The notes below the pieces were generated by a model. The model saw only the letters and a program-made list of their open reading frames with translations, was not told where the DNA came from and did not search any database. Shown here piece after piece: positions 52,190-60,644 of a stretch of 64,000 nt of DNA. Each line of letters starts with the position of its first letter. Position 1 is the first letter of the stretch. Where the stretch lies: assembly GCF_030652775.1 (NCBI RefSeq), contig NZ_JAUSPS010000052.1:124001-188000 (forward strand), in the 5' to 3' direction. Source of the DNA: Acetobacterium sp. Its GTDB lineage: Bacteria > Bacillota > Clostridia > Eubacteriales > Eubacteriaceae. Made by a program: the position numbers and the translations under genes.

Positions 52190-53623
52190 ATGTACTTAAA
52201 AGGATTGGGCATCGCCTGCCATCCGCCGGTTTTGATACCGGAGGTTGGCGAAGGTCGAGAAAATGAAGCGGAAAAAACGATTCGGGGACTGCGGGATCTG
52301 GCTCTGAAGGTGGCCGAAATCAAGCCGGAAGTGATTGTCTGCATTACCCCCCACGGCAATGTCTTTCGTGACGGGGTGGCAGTGGTTTATGAAAACCAGA
52401 TGAAGGGTGATCTGGGTAATTTCGGTCATCCGGAGATTAGTCTGGAAAAAGACTGCGATATGGGACTTTTGGATGAACTTAATATGGGCTTCGGGAAAAA
52501 CAATTGCCACACCATTTTCTTGAATCAAAAAATCGCCAAAGAATATAAAATCAGCCTGGACATCGATCACGGGGTGCTGGTGCCGCTTTATTTTATCGAA
52601 AAATACTATCGCACCTACAAAATTGTCCATATCACCATTGGCGAACTGAGTTTGATCGAACTCTACAAAATGGGAACAGTGATCCGGGAAGCCATTGAAG
52701 CCCGGGGTAAAGAAGCGATGATTCTGGCATCGGCAGATCTTTCCCATTGTCTCAAGGATGAAGGACCCTATGCTTTTAATCCGATGGGACCGCTGTTTGA
52801 TGAAAATATTGTCAACGGCATCAAAGATAAGAATTACTATTCTATTTTAACAGTTCCCCACCAGGTCTACGAACCAGCCGGTCAGTGCGGATTAAAACCG
52901 ATTATTATGGGATTGGGCGCCACTGACGGCCGGGATACCGAAGCCACGGTGTTTTCATATGAAGGCCCTTTTGGGGTGGGCTACATGTCAGCCTTTATCG
53001 ATTTGACCGATGAAAAAATTCCCAGCCTGCTGGATCGCTACGAAGCCGATAAAATGCTTTCCTATAAAGAAAGGCGTTCAAACGAAAGTCCTTTTGTGGC
53101 GTTGGCTCGAGCAACCATCAATACCTGGGTGCAGCGGGGTCGAAAACTGAATTTTGATCATTATAAAAATCAGGCTGAAATCGAAGCCGATGTACTTGGC
53201 GAACTGGAAAACAATCAGGCCGGGGTTTTTGTCTCGTTGCATCAGCATGGCGAACTGCGCGGGTGCATTGGCACCACTGGCCCGGTGACGGAAAACATCG
53301 CCCAGGAGATCATCCGCAATGCCATTGAAGCATCAACCTATGATCCCCGCTTTATGCCGGTGGAAGAGCAGGAGCTGATCGATCTGGAAATCAAGGTCGA
53401 TGTGTTAGGCGTTCCAGAACCGGTAAGTGGTGTAGCTGAGCTAGATGCCAAAAAGTATGGCGTCATTGTTGAGAAGGATCTCCACCGCGGCCTGCTGCTT
53501 CCCGATCTGGAGGGGGTCAATACCCCGGAAGAACAGATTGCCATCGCCAAAAGAAAAGCCGGCATTCCTGAAAGCGACACCGATGTGATGTTGCAGCGCT
53601 TCCAGGTGATCCGGCATCAGTAA
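52190..53623 (+). CDS. Memo-like / AMMECR1 fusion (AmmeMemoRadiSam A and B)
   Basis: 477 aa. Residues about 1-270 are a Memo/LigB-like extradiol-dioxygenase fold (GIACHPPVLIPEVGEG, ITPHGNVFRDG, DIDHGVLVPLYF, LASADLSHCLKD). Residues about 295-477 are AMMECR1 (SPFVALARATINTWV, AGVFVSLHQHGELRGCIG, LLLPDLEGVNTPEEQ). The AmmeMemoRadiSam system is named for these two domains plus a radical SAM enzyme; the third gene is not adjacent here, since enolase precedes and a convergent mutY follows. Reaction unknown; recent work links the families to RNA or protein modification, which I cannot confirm. Confidence 0.9.
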   Translation: MYLKGLGIACHPPVLIPEVGEGRENEAEKTIRGLRDLALKVAEIKPEVIVCITPHGNVFRDGVAVVYENQMKGDLGNFGHPEISLEKDCDMGLLDELNMGFGKNNCHTIFLNQKIAKEYKISLDIDHGVLVPLYFIEKYYRTYKIVHITIGELSLIELYKMGTVIREAIEARGKEAMILASADLSHCLKDEGPYAFNPMGPLFDENIVNGIKDKNYYSILTVPHQVYEPAGQCGLKPIIMGLGATDGRDTEATVFSYEGPFGVGYMSAFIDLTDEKIPSLLDRYEADKMLSYKERRSNESPFVALARATINTWVQRGRKLNFDHYKNQAEIEADVLGELENNQAGVFVSLHQHGELRGCIGTTGPVTENIAQEIIRNAIEASTYDPRFMPVEEQELIDLEIKVDVLGVPEPVSGVAELDAKKYGVIVEKDLHRGLLLPDLEGVNTPEEQIAIAKRKAGIPESDTDVMLQRFQVIRHQ

Positions 53624-53707
53624 GCATTAAACGCTTCTATATAATAATATCAAAACGATGAAGCGGATCATAAAGCAAATGATGTTCGCTGTTTATCAGT
53701 TGTCCAT

Positions 53708-54823
53708 TTAGTTGGTTTTGAGCAGCGCTAAAAGTTTGGAAAAGGCGACTGGCAGAGCCAGGTCATCGATCTGGGACAGGGCTTTAAAGGCAGTTTGACG
53801 ATCGGATTGCGATTCCTGCTGATTTGAGACCAGATAGGGGTGGGACGCTGTTTCGCAGACGATGCCGTCCAGATTAAAGCCATAGACTGACATCTCCCAG
53901 ATGATATGGGAGAATACGTGGCGGCTAGTGCCAATAAAAACCGGTTTATTAAGCTCGGGGAAATTTTCTCCGAGCTTTTTTTTAATATCCTGACCGTTGC
54001 CGATCGCAGTTTCGGCAATCGGAAAGGACCACATCCCCGATAACAGGCCAGAATTTGGCCGACGCACAAAAAACAGACGGCCGTTTTGGGTGACAATGCC
54101 GACCTCCATTTTTTTGGTGAGCTGCTTCGACTTTTTCTTTTTCACCGGAACCTGCCCGGTTGTTCCGGCGGCAGTACTCTGGCAGCCACTGCGGATCGGG
54201 CAGATCAGGCATTTAGGGCTTTGGGGGGTGCAGACAATGGCGCCCAGTTCCATCAAGGCTTCATTAAAATCGCCGGCGGCTTCTGGCAGAAGGCTCTCAA
54301 TCCAGTGGGTCATCCGTTTTTTAGTTTTGGCATCGCTGATATCATCAAAGCTGTTGCAGTAACGGCTGATTACCCGGAGTACATTGCCATCCACTGCGCT
54401 AACCTTCTCATTAAAAGCAATGCTGGCGATGGCGCCGCCGGTGTAGGGGCCAATGCCCGGAAGCTTGATCAGTTCGGCAAAGCTATCCGGCATCATGCCG
54501 TCATAGTCCGAGACAATCAACCGAGCCGCCTGATGGAGGTTTCGGGCTCGAGAATAATAGCCCAATCCCTCCCAGGCTTTAATGACCTCATCTGCCGAGG
54601 CCAGGGCCAGAGAAAAAATAGTCGGGAAGTTATCGATAAACCGGTTATAAAAGGGTATTAATGTATCAATCTGGGTTTGCTGCGCCATAATTTCCGAGAT
54701 CCAGATAAAATAGGGGTCTTTGGTATGGCGAAAAGGCAGATCCCGCTTGGCTTTTTCAAACCATTTGAGCAGATCAGTCTGCAATATTTCAATTATCTGC
54801 TGATTTTTATTTGTATCGATCAT
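53708..54823 (-). CDS. mutY: A/G-specific adenine glycosylase MutY
   Basis: 371 aa. Removes adenine opposite 8-oxoguanine. Catalytic Glu in WISEIMAQQTQID, helix-hairpin-helix LPGIGPYTGGAIASIAFN plus Asp in VDGNVLRV, [4Fe-4S] ligands CTPQSPKCLICPIRSGC (C-x6-C-x2-C-x5-C), and a C-terminal MutT-like domain (about 235-371: RLFFVRRPNSGLLSGMWSFP). Complete. Single convergent gene. Confidence 0.95.
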   Translation of the reverse strand: MIDTNKNQQIIEILQTDLLKWFEKAKRDLPFRHTKDPYFIWISEIMAQQTQIDTLIPFYNRFIDNFPTIFSLALASADEVIKAWEGLGYYSRARNLHQAARLIVSDYDGMMPDSFAELIKLPGIGPYTGGAIASIAFNEKVSAVDGNVLRVISRYCNSFDDISDAKTKKRMTHWIESLLPEAAGDFNEALMELGAIVCTPQSPKCLICPIRSGCQSTAAGTTGQVPVKKKKSKQLTKKMEVGIVTQNGRLFFVRRPNSGLLSGMWSFPIAETAIGNGQDIKKKLGENFPELNKPVFIGTSRHVFSHIIWEMSVYGFNLDGIVCETASHPYLVSNQQESQSDRQTAFKALSQIDDLALPVAFSKLLALLKTN

Positions 54824-55034
54824 AAGGTCTCCGTTCGTTTAAAATTCATTCATTTCAAAGCACAAGATGTAGTATAGAACAGTTTCCTAAAAACTAGCTT
54901 ATCCGGGTAAAATCAACAAAAAAAAGCGTGGACAAGAATTTACCCCAACCCCCATTATGGCATTAGAATGGGCGAAAACATGGTTTGTAATTGGGATGGT
55001 GTCACCATTTGCACCCTCAAAAGCCACAAAAAAC

Positions 55035-55063
55035 TTGACATAAAATGGGTAGGGTGGTAAACT
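55035..55063 (+). promoter_or_regulatory. Promoter of the 3D-domain gene
   Basis: TTGACA (55035-55040), 17-base spacer, TAAACT (55058-55063), 60 bases before the ATG. The preceding 150 bases hold no supported gene or riboswitch. Confidence 0.7.
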
Positions 55064-55123
55064 TGCTGTAACGAATGTGTAACTTTTATTTATGCAATTA
55101 AGACAAAATGAAAGGTATTATTT

Positions 55124-56200
55124 ATGAATAGAGAGAGAGAAACCGGTGGTTTTCTTAAGAAATATCCTGGTGTCAAGATCGGAATCATTGCTTTGATTCT
55201 GCTTCTGGTGGTAGGTGTTTCCAGTGCTTTTACCGTTGAAAAAGAGGTTGAGGTTAACTTCAAAGGCAAGGTATACACTGCAAATGGAAAATTGCTCGAA
55301 TCCCTGGAGGAAGTGCTGATCGCCAATGAGCTTCCAGTCAGCGACGAATATAAATACAGTACACCTTTGACGACCTTGTTTAAGGATGTCATCGATGTAA
55401 CAATTGAAAAGAAGATTTCCGGAAAGATCCTGGTTGATGGAAAAACCATTGCTTACTTATCAGGCGGCGTAACAGTTGGCGATGTTCTGGAAGAAAATGG
55501 AGTCAAACCGGATGAGGACGATAAGGTCGAACCGGGGTTGAACAGCCCATTAACTGAGAAAACCGGAGATATCAAAGTAACCCGGATTTCTTATGTGGAA
55601 TCAACTGGCATAAAAGATGTGCCGATGAAGGCGACCATTGTCGAAAAAGCTGAACTGCCAGCCGGAACGAGAATTGTTGTTCAGGTCGGACAGAACGGTA
55701 AAGCCAACAAGAAAGAAAAGATCCGTTATGAAAATGGCGTTGAAGTCAGCCGCGAAGTCATCACCTGTGAAGTGATCATGCCAGCGGTGGAAGAAATCAT
55801 TGAAGTGGGTCCCTCCACAACCATCGTGATGCCTGAAGCTGTGGAAGTTTCTTCGGTTACCGGGAATGTCAATGTCGAAAAAAGTGCAACGGGGGATGGC
55901 AGCGCGTCCATCAATCCGGAAAGTGGTTTCAAAGGTAGCATGGTCGTCAGTGCCACTGCTTATACCGCCACTGGCAATAATACTGCATCGGGAACCGTGC
56001 CGCAATCAGGTCGGACCATTGCAACTTGGGGCGGAATTCCTTTTGGAACGAAGGTTTATATTCCCGCACTTGGCGGAGTCTATACCGTTGAAGACCGGGG
56101 CGGAGCCGTCGGCTATGGCATTATCGATATTTATATGGATAGTGAAGCAGCATGTGAATCATGGGGAAGACAGAACATAGAAATTTACTTTGTTGACTAG
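55124..56200 (+). CDS. Cell-wall 3D/G5 domain protein (YabE/Rpf2-like)
   Basis: 358 aa, exported: basic start then a hydrophobic segment (about 18-36) as signal or anchor. DUF348 units about 45-150 (VYTANGKLLESLEEVLIANE; ILVDGKTIAYLSGGVTVGDVL), a G5 domain about 155-230 (VESTGIKDVPMKATIVEKAE, IRYENGVEVSREVI), a Val/Ser-rich linker, then a C-terminal 3D domain about 270-358 (SATAYTATGNNTASGT, IDIYMDS) with the three conserved Asp expected of an MltA/Rpf-type peptidoglycan hydrolase. Likely remodels wall during growth. Confidence 0.92.
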   Translation: MNRERETGGFLKKYPGVKIGIIALILLLVVGVSSAFTVEKEVEVNFKGKVYTANGKLLESLEEVLIANELPVSDEYKYSTPLTTLFKDVIDVTIEKKISGKILVDGKTIAYLSGGVTVGDVLEENGVKPDEDDKVEPGLNSPLTEKTGDIKVTRISYVESTGIKDVPMKATIVEKAELPAGTRIVVQVGQNGKANKKEKIRYENGVEVSREVITCEVIMPAVEEIIEVGPSTTIVMPEAVEVSSVTGNVNVEKSATGDGSASINPESGFKGSMVVSATAYTATGNNTASGTVPQSGRTIATWGGIPFGTKVYIPALGGVYTVEDRGGAVGYGIIDIYMDSEAACESWGRQNIEIYFVD

Positions 56201-56210
56201 AAAAAGTCAG

Positions 56211-56238
56211 GACGATGGGTAAAACCATCGTCTATTTT
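56211..56238 (+). terminator. Terminator after the 3D-domain gene
   Basis: GACGATGG / CCATCGTC stem with GTAAAA loop and TATTTTT tail. Confidence 0.85.
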
Positions 56239-56411
56239 TGTTGCTGGATTTATTTATGACAAGCCCGGGACGGGGCGCGCTGGCGGCGCCATAAATCCTG
56301 ATAAAGTGGCAAAAATGGTTAGATCCCAGCCGTAAAACAAAGACGACGTTTACAGAAAAAAACAGCCACCAGGGATGTATTTCGAAAAAACATTATTCCT
56401 AAAAAATACAC

Positions 56412-56441
56412 TTGTACTTTGTATACAAAGCTTGTTATACT
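56412..56441 (+). promoter_or_regulatory. ilvE promoter with internal palindromic operator
   Basis: TTGTAC (56412-56417), 18-base spacer, TATACT (56436-56441). The spacer starts with the perfect 14-base palindrome CTTTGTATACAAAG (56417-56430), so a dimeric repressor bound there would block polymerase. Confidence 0.65.
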
Positions 56442-56494
56442 ACTCCCATACACGAAATAGCGCTTGTTTTGCTATGGAACTCGGAGGAGAAGAC

Positions 56495-57556
56495 ATGGAA
56501 ATTAAAATTGTTAAAACGGTAAACCCCAAGGATAAACCAGAAGAAGATTCGCTGATCTTCGGTGTGGAATTCACCGACTATATGTTTGAGATGGACTATA
56601 CCGAAGGTGTTGGTTGGCATGATGCCGTAATTAAGCCTTATGGCCCCATAGAGATCATGCCGTCGGCAATGGTTCTCCACTATGCTCAAGAAGTTTTTGA
56701 AGGCTTAAAAGCCTATAAAACTCCCTCAGGTGAGGTTCAGCTTTTCAGACCCGACGAAAATTTCAAACGGATGAACCGCTCCAACGCCCGGATGTGTATT
56801 CCGCAAATCGATGAAGACTTTTTGCTGGATGCGCTGAAAGCATTGGTCAAGATGGATGAAGCCTGGATTCCCAAGTCTCCGGGGACATCGCTTTACATCC
56901 GACCCTTTGTTTTTGCCACCGATCCTTTTATCGGGGTGCGGGTTTCCAGACGCTACAAATTTATGATTATCATGTCTCCGGTGGGATCTTACTATAAAGG
57001 CGGGATGGTACCCAGCCGTATTTATGTGGAATCAGAATATGCCCGAACCGTTCGTGGTGGTACTGGCGAAGCCAAGTGCGGTGGCAATTATGCCGGCGGT
57101 CTGGCGGCTCAGGAAAAGGTTCATGAGATGGGCTTTGAACAGATCTTATGGTTGGACGGTGAAAAACGACAGTATATCGAAGAAGTGGGAACCAGTAATG
57201 TGTTCTTTTTGATTGACGGCGTTTTTGTGACCCCCTCTCTGGAAGGAACCATCTTAAACGGGATCACCCGAAAAAGCGTCATCGAATTATTGAAACACTG
57301 GGGAGAAACGGTAGAAGAACGCCGGATCACCATCGACGAGTTGTATGAAGCCTATCAGCAGGGGAAAATTGCAGAAGTTTTTGCAACTGGCACAGCCGCG
57401 GTTATTTCGCCCATTGGCACCCTCGGATGGAAAGATGCGGAAATGACATTTAACGACGGGAAAATAGGAAAATACTCCCAAAAAATATACGATACTCTGT
57501 ACGATGTTCAGACCGGTAACCGGGAAGATCCGCTGAACTGGATCGTGAAATTATAA
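56495..57556 (+). CDS. ilvE: Branched-chain amino acid aminotransferase
   Basis: 353 aa fold-type IV PLP enzyme from MEIKIVKTVNPKDKP; GGAGGAGAAGAC sits before this ATG, while longer frames to 56375 run back through the promoter. QEVFEGLKAYKTPSGEV, RMNRSNARMCIPQ, the PLP lysine region GEAKCGGNYAGGL, and EEVGTSNVFF and TGTAAVISPIG. Interconverts Leu, Ile and Val with their 2-oxoacids. No other branched-chain genes nearby. Confidence 0.95.
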   Translation: MEIKIVKTVNPKDKPEEDSLIFGVEFTDYMFEMDYTEGVGWHDAVIKPYGPIEIMPSAMVLHYAQEVFEGLKAYKTPSGEVQLFRPDENFKRMNRSNARMCIPQIDEDFLLDALKALVKMDEAWIPKSPGTSLYIRPFVFATDPFIGVRVSRRYKFMIIMSPVGSYYKGGMVPSRIYVESEYARTVRGGTGEAKCGGNYAGGLAAQEKVHEMGFEQILWLDGEKRQYIEEVGTSNVFFLIDGVFVTPSLEGTILNGITRKSVIELLKHWGETVEERRITIDELYEAYQQGKIAEVFATGTAAVISPIGTLGWKDAEMTFNDGKIGKYSQKIYDTLYDVQTGNREDPLNWIVKL

Positions 57557-57591
57557 AAAAATAAAAAATTCAAAAAAGTTTAACAAACCAC

Positions 57592-57620
57592 TTGACAATA
57601 TGTGTTTTCACTGGTAATAT
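57592..57620 (+). promoter_or_regulatory. Promoter of the tRNA-Ser pair
   Basis: TTGACA (57592-57597), 17-base spacer, TAATAT (57615-57620), 20 bases before the first tRNA. Confidence 0.85.
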
Positions 57621-57640
57621 TAGTCTTGCATTTTGAATTA

Positions 57641-57729
57641 CGAGAGGTACCGAAGTGGTCATAACGGGGCGGTCTTGAAAACCGTTAGGGTGCAAGCCCA
57701 CGTGGGTTCGAATCCCACCCTCTCGGCCA
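57641..57729 (+). tRNA. tRNA-Ser (anticodon UGA)
   Basis: Acceptor CGAGAGG / CCTCTCG, anticodon loop C-T-TGA-A-A, a long variable arm typical of serine tRNA, T loop TTCGAAT, G discriminator and encoded CCA. Confidence 0.95.
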
Positions 57730-57774
57730 TCAAATGCCAGAGAATTGAATAAACAATTATGCATTATTACCTTT

Positions 57775-57866
57775 GGAGAAGTACTCAAGTGGCTATAAGA
57801 GGTGCCCCTGCTAAGGGTATAGGCCGTTAACGCGGTGCGTGGGTTCAAATCCCACCTTCTCCGCCA
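57775..57866 (+). tRNA. tRNA-Ser (anticodon GCU); integration target
   Basis: Acceptor GGAGAAG / CTTCTCC, anticodon loop C-T-GCT-A-A, long variable arm, T arm GTGGG TTCAAAT CCCAC, encoded CCA. The integrase gene of the adjoining element points at its 3' end. Confidence 0.95.
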
Positions 57867-57893
57867 TTTAAATTTAATAAGAAAACTGATAAG

Positions 57894-57918
57894 AACGCCA
57901 TCTAACGGCGTTTTTTTT
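57894..57918 (+). terminator. Terminator after tRNA-Ser
   Basis: AACGCC / GGCGTT, 7-base loop, then eight T. Confidence 0.85.
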
Positions 57919-57934
57919 ATGCCCTGAAATGGGT

Positions 57935-57976
57935 TTGACCCCTAAATTGACCCCTTAGAGGTTTTTTTGACCCCTA
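57935..57976. repeat. Three direct repeats TTGACCCCTA near the integrase end
   Basis: TTGACCCCTA at 57935-57944, TTGACCCCTT at 57947-57956 and TTGACCCCTA at 57967-57976, between the tRNA and the integrase (the last overlaps its stop). Candidate arm-type integrase or excisionase binding sites. Confidence 0.6.
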
Positions 57977-59122
57977 AAGGCTCTGGATCAGGGCTTCCAT
58001 TCTATCAGAACTTTCTTTTCTCATAGCATCGGTAACGTGGGCGTAAGTGTCCATTGTGAAGGATGCAGAGTGATGGCCCAGGTTCTCCTGGACGGTTTTA
58101 ATATCATCCCCGGCCTGCAATGACAGGACAGCGAAAGCATGGCGCAGATCATGGAACCGTAATTCAGGGTAGCCGATCCCAGTCACAACTTTTTTATAAT
58201 GCTTCAATAATGTGGGATGTTTAATATACTCCCCGATCTCGTTGGTGAAGATAAAGTTTTCATCATTCTCCCACGCTGAACCAGCCCTCAGTCGATTTTC
58301 CGCCTGTTTTATCTTCTCAGCCTTCAAAGTATCCATAACCAATTTTGCCGGTCTAATAAGCCGTGTCTTGCCGTTTTTTAGGGTAGCCCATTGATAAGAA
58401 CCAATTAACCTCTGGTACTGACGGTATACATTAATAGTACCGGTTTCAAAGTTGATACAGTCCCAGGTTAACCCGATAATTTCAGATTGCCGTAATCCGG
58501 TGAAGATATCCACAATGAATATATTTTCAAACTGATGGCCCTTTATGGCTTTTAAAAATGTCGGGACAATGGTTTTATCCATGGGGGTTATTTGGGCCTT
58601 AACCAGCCTTGGTAATTTGCAGAAATCAGCCGGGTTCGTTTTGATATACCCCAACCTTGTGGCCTGTTCCAAACATTTATGCAGCACCCCATGAATGTTT
58701 TTGATGGTCTTGGCTGAATAATCGTCATTCAATCCATTATAAAATTTCTGGATATGATGCGGAGCCAGAACCGATATTTTGATTTTACCCAGCGTAGGGG
58801 TAATGTGGTTATCAATATGGGACTGGTACGACCTCAATGTGAGGGGTTTCAGGTTAAGGGTATACTCTTTAATCCAGATCTTTAACCAGTCTTCAGTCGT
58901 CAATTTGGACGGTTCTTTGTACTCCCCGTTATCAATAGCAGCGGTGATGGTGTTCATTTTCTTCCTGACTTCCTGTTGTGTGGAGCCGTAGACCGATTTT
59001 CTGATTGCCTTGCCGGTGGCCGGATCGGTGCCGACGGTGGCCCGGGCTTCCCAGCGACCATCTGGACGTTGGCGAATTGTGCCGGATCCGTGGGCGTTAC
59101 GTGTTTCTTTTTTACGTGCCAT
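57974..59122 (-). CDS. int: Tyrosine-recombinase integrase
   Basis: 382 aa from MARKKETRNAHGSGTIRQRP (AAGGAAA upstream; a longer frame to 59170 lacks support). N-terminal arm-binding AP2-like domain, SAM-like core-binding domain about 65-160, catalytic domain about 175-382 with Arg in TGLRQSEIIGL, Lys in ATLKNGKTR, HDLRHAFA (His-x-x-Arg) and the tyrosine in TMDTYAHV. Reads toward the tRNA-Ser gene, as usual for integrases at tRNA sites. Confidence 0.95.
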   Translation of the reverse strand: MARKKETRNAHGSGTIRQRPDGRWEARATVGTDPATGKAIRKSVYGSTQQEVRKKMNTITAAIDNGEYKEPSKLTTEDWLKIWIKEYTLNLKPLTLRSYQSHIDNHITPTLGKIKISVLAPHHIQKFYNGLNDDYSAKTIKNIHGVLHKCLEQATRLGYIKTNPADFCKLPRLVKAQITPMDKTIVPTFLKAIKGHQFENIFIVDIFTGLRQSEIIGLTWDCINFETGTINVYRQYQRLIGSYQWATLKNGKTRLIRPAKLVMDTLKAEKIKQAENRLRAGSAWENDENFIFTNEIGEYIKHPTLLKHYKKVVTGIGYPELRFHDLRHAFAVLSLQAGDDIKTVQENLGHHSASFTMDTYAHVTDAMRKESSDRMEALIQSL

Positions 59123-59249
59123 GTTAATATTTCCTTTCTTAAAATTAATTCTAAAGTGCACACTATGCACTTTTCAGATGTACATGATCTGCACATCCGG
59201 TTTAAAAGGTGTTCCCAAATTGGTAAGACCTTATTTAAGGGTATCCATG

Positions 59250-59665
59250 ACTTGCGGATACCTCTCCGCAAAATTGCGGTCATCTTAAATTAGGGTATAC
59301 TGTGTTTTACCACCCACCGGCAATATCCCACAGGTACAAACATAAGCACCACCCAATAAAAACGGCTGTATGAGGCTGTCAGAGGGTTATTTTGTGGCAA
59401 TGCGGTTGTAGGTATATCATAGCGGAAAATTCCGCCCTGATACCATCCGGTTTGGATGATATCAAATAGCGGTATGCGATTTGCAAGGGTATAGTCAAGT
59501 TACCTATGCCCTCCATGAACCCTTGGATTTTAAGGGCACCTATCAAAACCCAGATTTGGAGGCTGCCCAATTTTGAGCACACCCCTATTTTAGTACAGCC
59601 GAATTTTCGGCTCTAATACATTGGCCGAATTTTGGGCCGATCTCGCAGCCGAATTTTCGACCACC
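59250..59665. repeat. Repeat-rich control region between integrase and repressor
   Basis: No gene is supported in 59123-59696. Visible structures: TTGCGGA-TACCTC-TCCGCAA-AA-TTGCGG (59252-59276); GCGGAA-AA-TTCCGC (about 59423); TGATA-C-CATCC/GGATG-A-TATCA (about 59439-59463); and three copies of GCCGAATTTT(C/G)G at 59598, 59624 and 59648, about 25 bases apart, with a weaker GCCCAATTTTGAGC at 59564. Candidate binding arrays for excisionase, integrase or a regulator. Confidence 0.6.
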
Positions 59666-59673
59666 AATACCGA

Positions 59674-59699
59674 AGGCCCCGAACCGGGTCTTTTTTTTA
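59674..59699 (+). terminator. Plus-strand terminator in the repeat region
   Basis: GGCCC / GGGTC short stem with CGAAC loop and eight or more T, ending at the repressor stop. It would terminate a rightward transcript, though no plus-strand gene is seen upstream. Confidence 0.5.
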
Positions 59700-60230
59700 T
59701 TTCTTATACTCTGGTACCTTTGTCAGCAGCTCTACACTCTCCACGGCTTTATCCTGGCCGGGTTCATTTAATTTATTGAAGTGGTGGAGAAGATCCGCTT
59801 CTCTGGACGGCTTTTCAAATGATGGCCTGTTATATTGAGTTTCAAGTTCCTTGCCTGTTTTCTCTTTGTACATAACTTCTATTACGTCCCAGTACTCCGT
59901 GAGCATTGGGAGCTCGCCTGTTTCATACATCGTATAACGATCAATATTCATGTCGAGTTTTTCGGCAAGTTCTTCGGCAGTTAATCCCATTTCTTCACGG
60001 TATTTCGCTAAATTATTATCTTTGAATGGATAATCAACTCTTGTTAATTCACTTAATTCTAAACCCAAAGCTTCTGCAATGTTTTGAAGTGTTTTTAAAT
60101 TTATTCCGTCACTGTCGCGCTTAATCATTGCATGTAAAGTTCCGTAGGGCACTCCAGTTAGTTCCGCCAATTCCGAAACTCTCATGCCTTTATTATCTAA
60201 AATTTTCTTAATATTCTTTCCAACTCCCAT
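59697..60230 (-). CDS. CI-like repressor with two helix-turn-helix domains
   Basis: 177 aa. XRE HTH at residues about 5-60 (RVSELAELTGVPYGTLHAMI) and a second HTH-like stretch about 70-120 (LTAEELAEKLDMNIDRYTMYE); the C-terminus has no peptidase Ser/Lys pair that I can see. Divergent from the Cro-like gene across three operators, as in a lysogeny switch. Preceded by GGAGGTGAAAC. The lack of a cleavage/peptidase domain suggests induction by an antirepressor or partner protein and not RecA cleavage. Confidence 0.88.
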   Translation of the reverse strand: MGVGKNIKKILDNKGMRVSELAELTGVPYGTLHAMIKRDSDGINLKTLQNIAEALGLELSELTRVDYPFKDNNLAKYREEMGLTAEELAEKLDMNIDRYTMYETGELPMLTEYWDVIEVMYKEKTGKELETQYNRPSFEKPSREADLLHHFNKLNEPGQDKAVESVELLTKVPEYKK

Positions 60231-60251
60231 TGTTTCACCTCCATTAAATTG

Positions 60252-60349
60252 ATTATATCATGCTTCAATAAATTCTACAATTGCAAAATAAAATATTGAC
60301 ATTTTTGCAATTGTAGAATAAAATATAGAAAAGTTCTACAATTGCAAAA
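60252..60349. promoter_or_regulatory. Lysogeny switch: three operators and divergent promoters
   Basis: TTCTACAATTGCAAAA occurs at 60273-60288 and 60334-60349 and in reverse (TTTTGCAATTGTAGAA) at 60303-60318. Rightward promoter: TTGACA (60296-60301), 17-base spacer exactly holding the middle operator, TAAAAT (60319-60324). Leftward promoter: TTGTAG within the first operator, 17-base spacer, TATAAT (60257-60252). Layout parallels OR/PR/PRM. Confidence 0.85.
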
Positions 60350-60366
60350 CGTTAGGAGGCGTATAC

Positions 60367-60561
60367 GTGAAGTTAAATAAAAATAAAGTTCTGATCTTAT
60401 TGGCTGAAAAAGATTTGAATCAGGGCGATCTTGCTTTGATTGCTAGTATGTCACGATCAACAGTAAATGCTTTAGTTAATGGTAAGAGCGGATCAATGAA
60501 ATCAATCGTCAGAATTGCAAAAGGCTTGAACGTAAATGTTATGGATATTATCGAAGAATAG
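60367..60561 (+). CDS. Cro-like XRE regulator
   Basis: 64 aa, a single HTH (DLNQGDLALIASMSRSTVNALV). GTG start with GGAGG 6 bases upstream, about 17 bases after the third operator. Expected to oppose the divergent repressor. Close in size to Cro; alternative names cannot be excluded. Confidence 0.88.
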   Translation: MKLNKNKVLILLAEKDLNQGDLALIASMSRSTVNALVNGKSGSMKSIVRIAKGLNVNVMDIIEE

Positions 60562-60644
60562 CAGGGGCCATGGCAATGATTCCGGCAGAACCGGACTTAT
60601 CGGAAAAGTGTATTGAAAATTTAAATCAAAAGGATGGTGATAAC

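Noticed and set aside
55000-55123. c-di-AMP or other riboswitch ahead of the 3D-domain gene
   Set aside because: Only about 55 bases of leader follow the promoter, too short for that class, and no motif matches.
58954-59293. Several 90-110 aa frames over the integrase start
   Set aside because: They are overlapping shadow frames of the integrase and the adjoining repeat region with no start signals.
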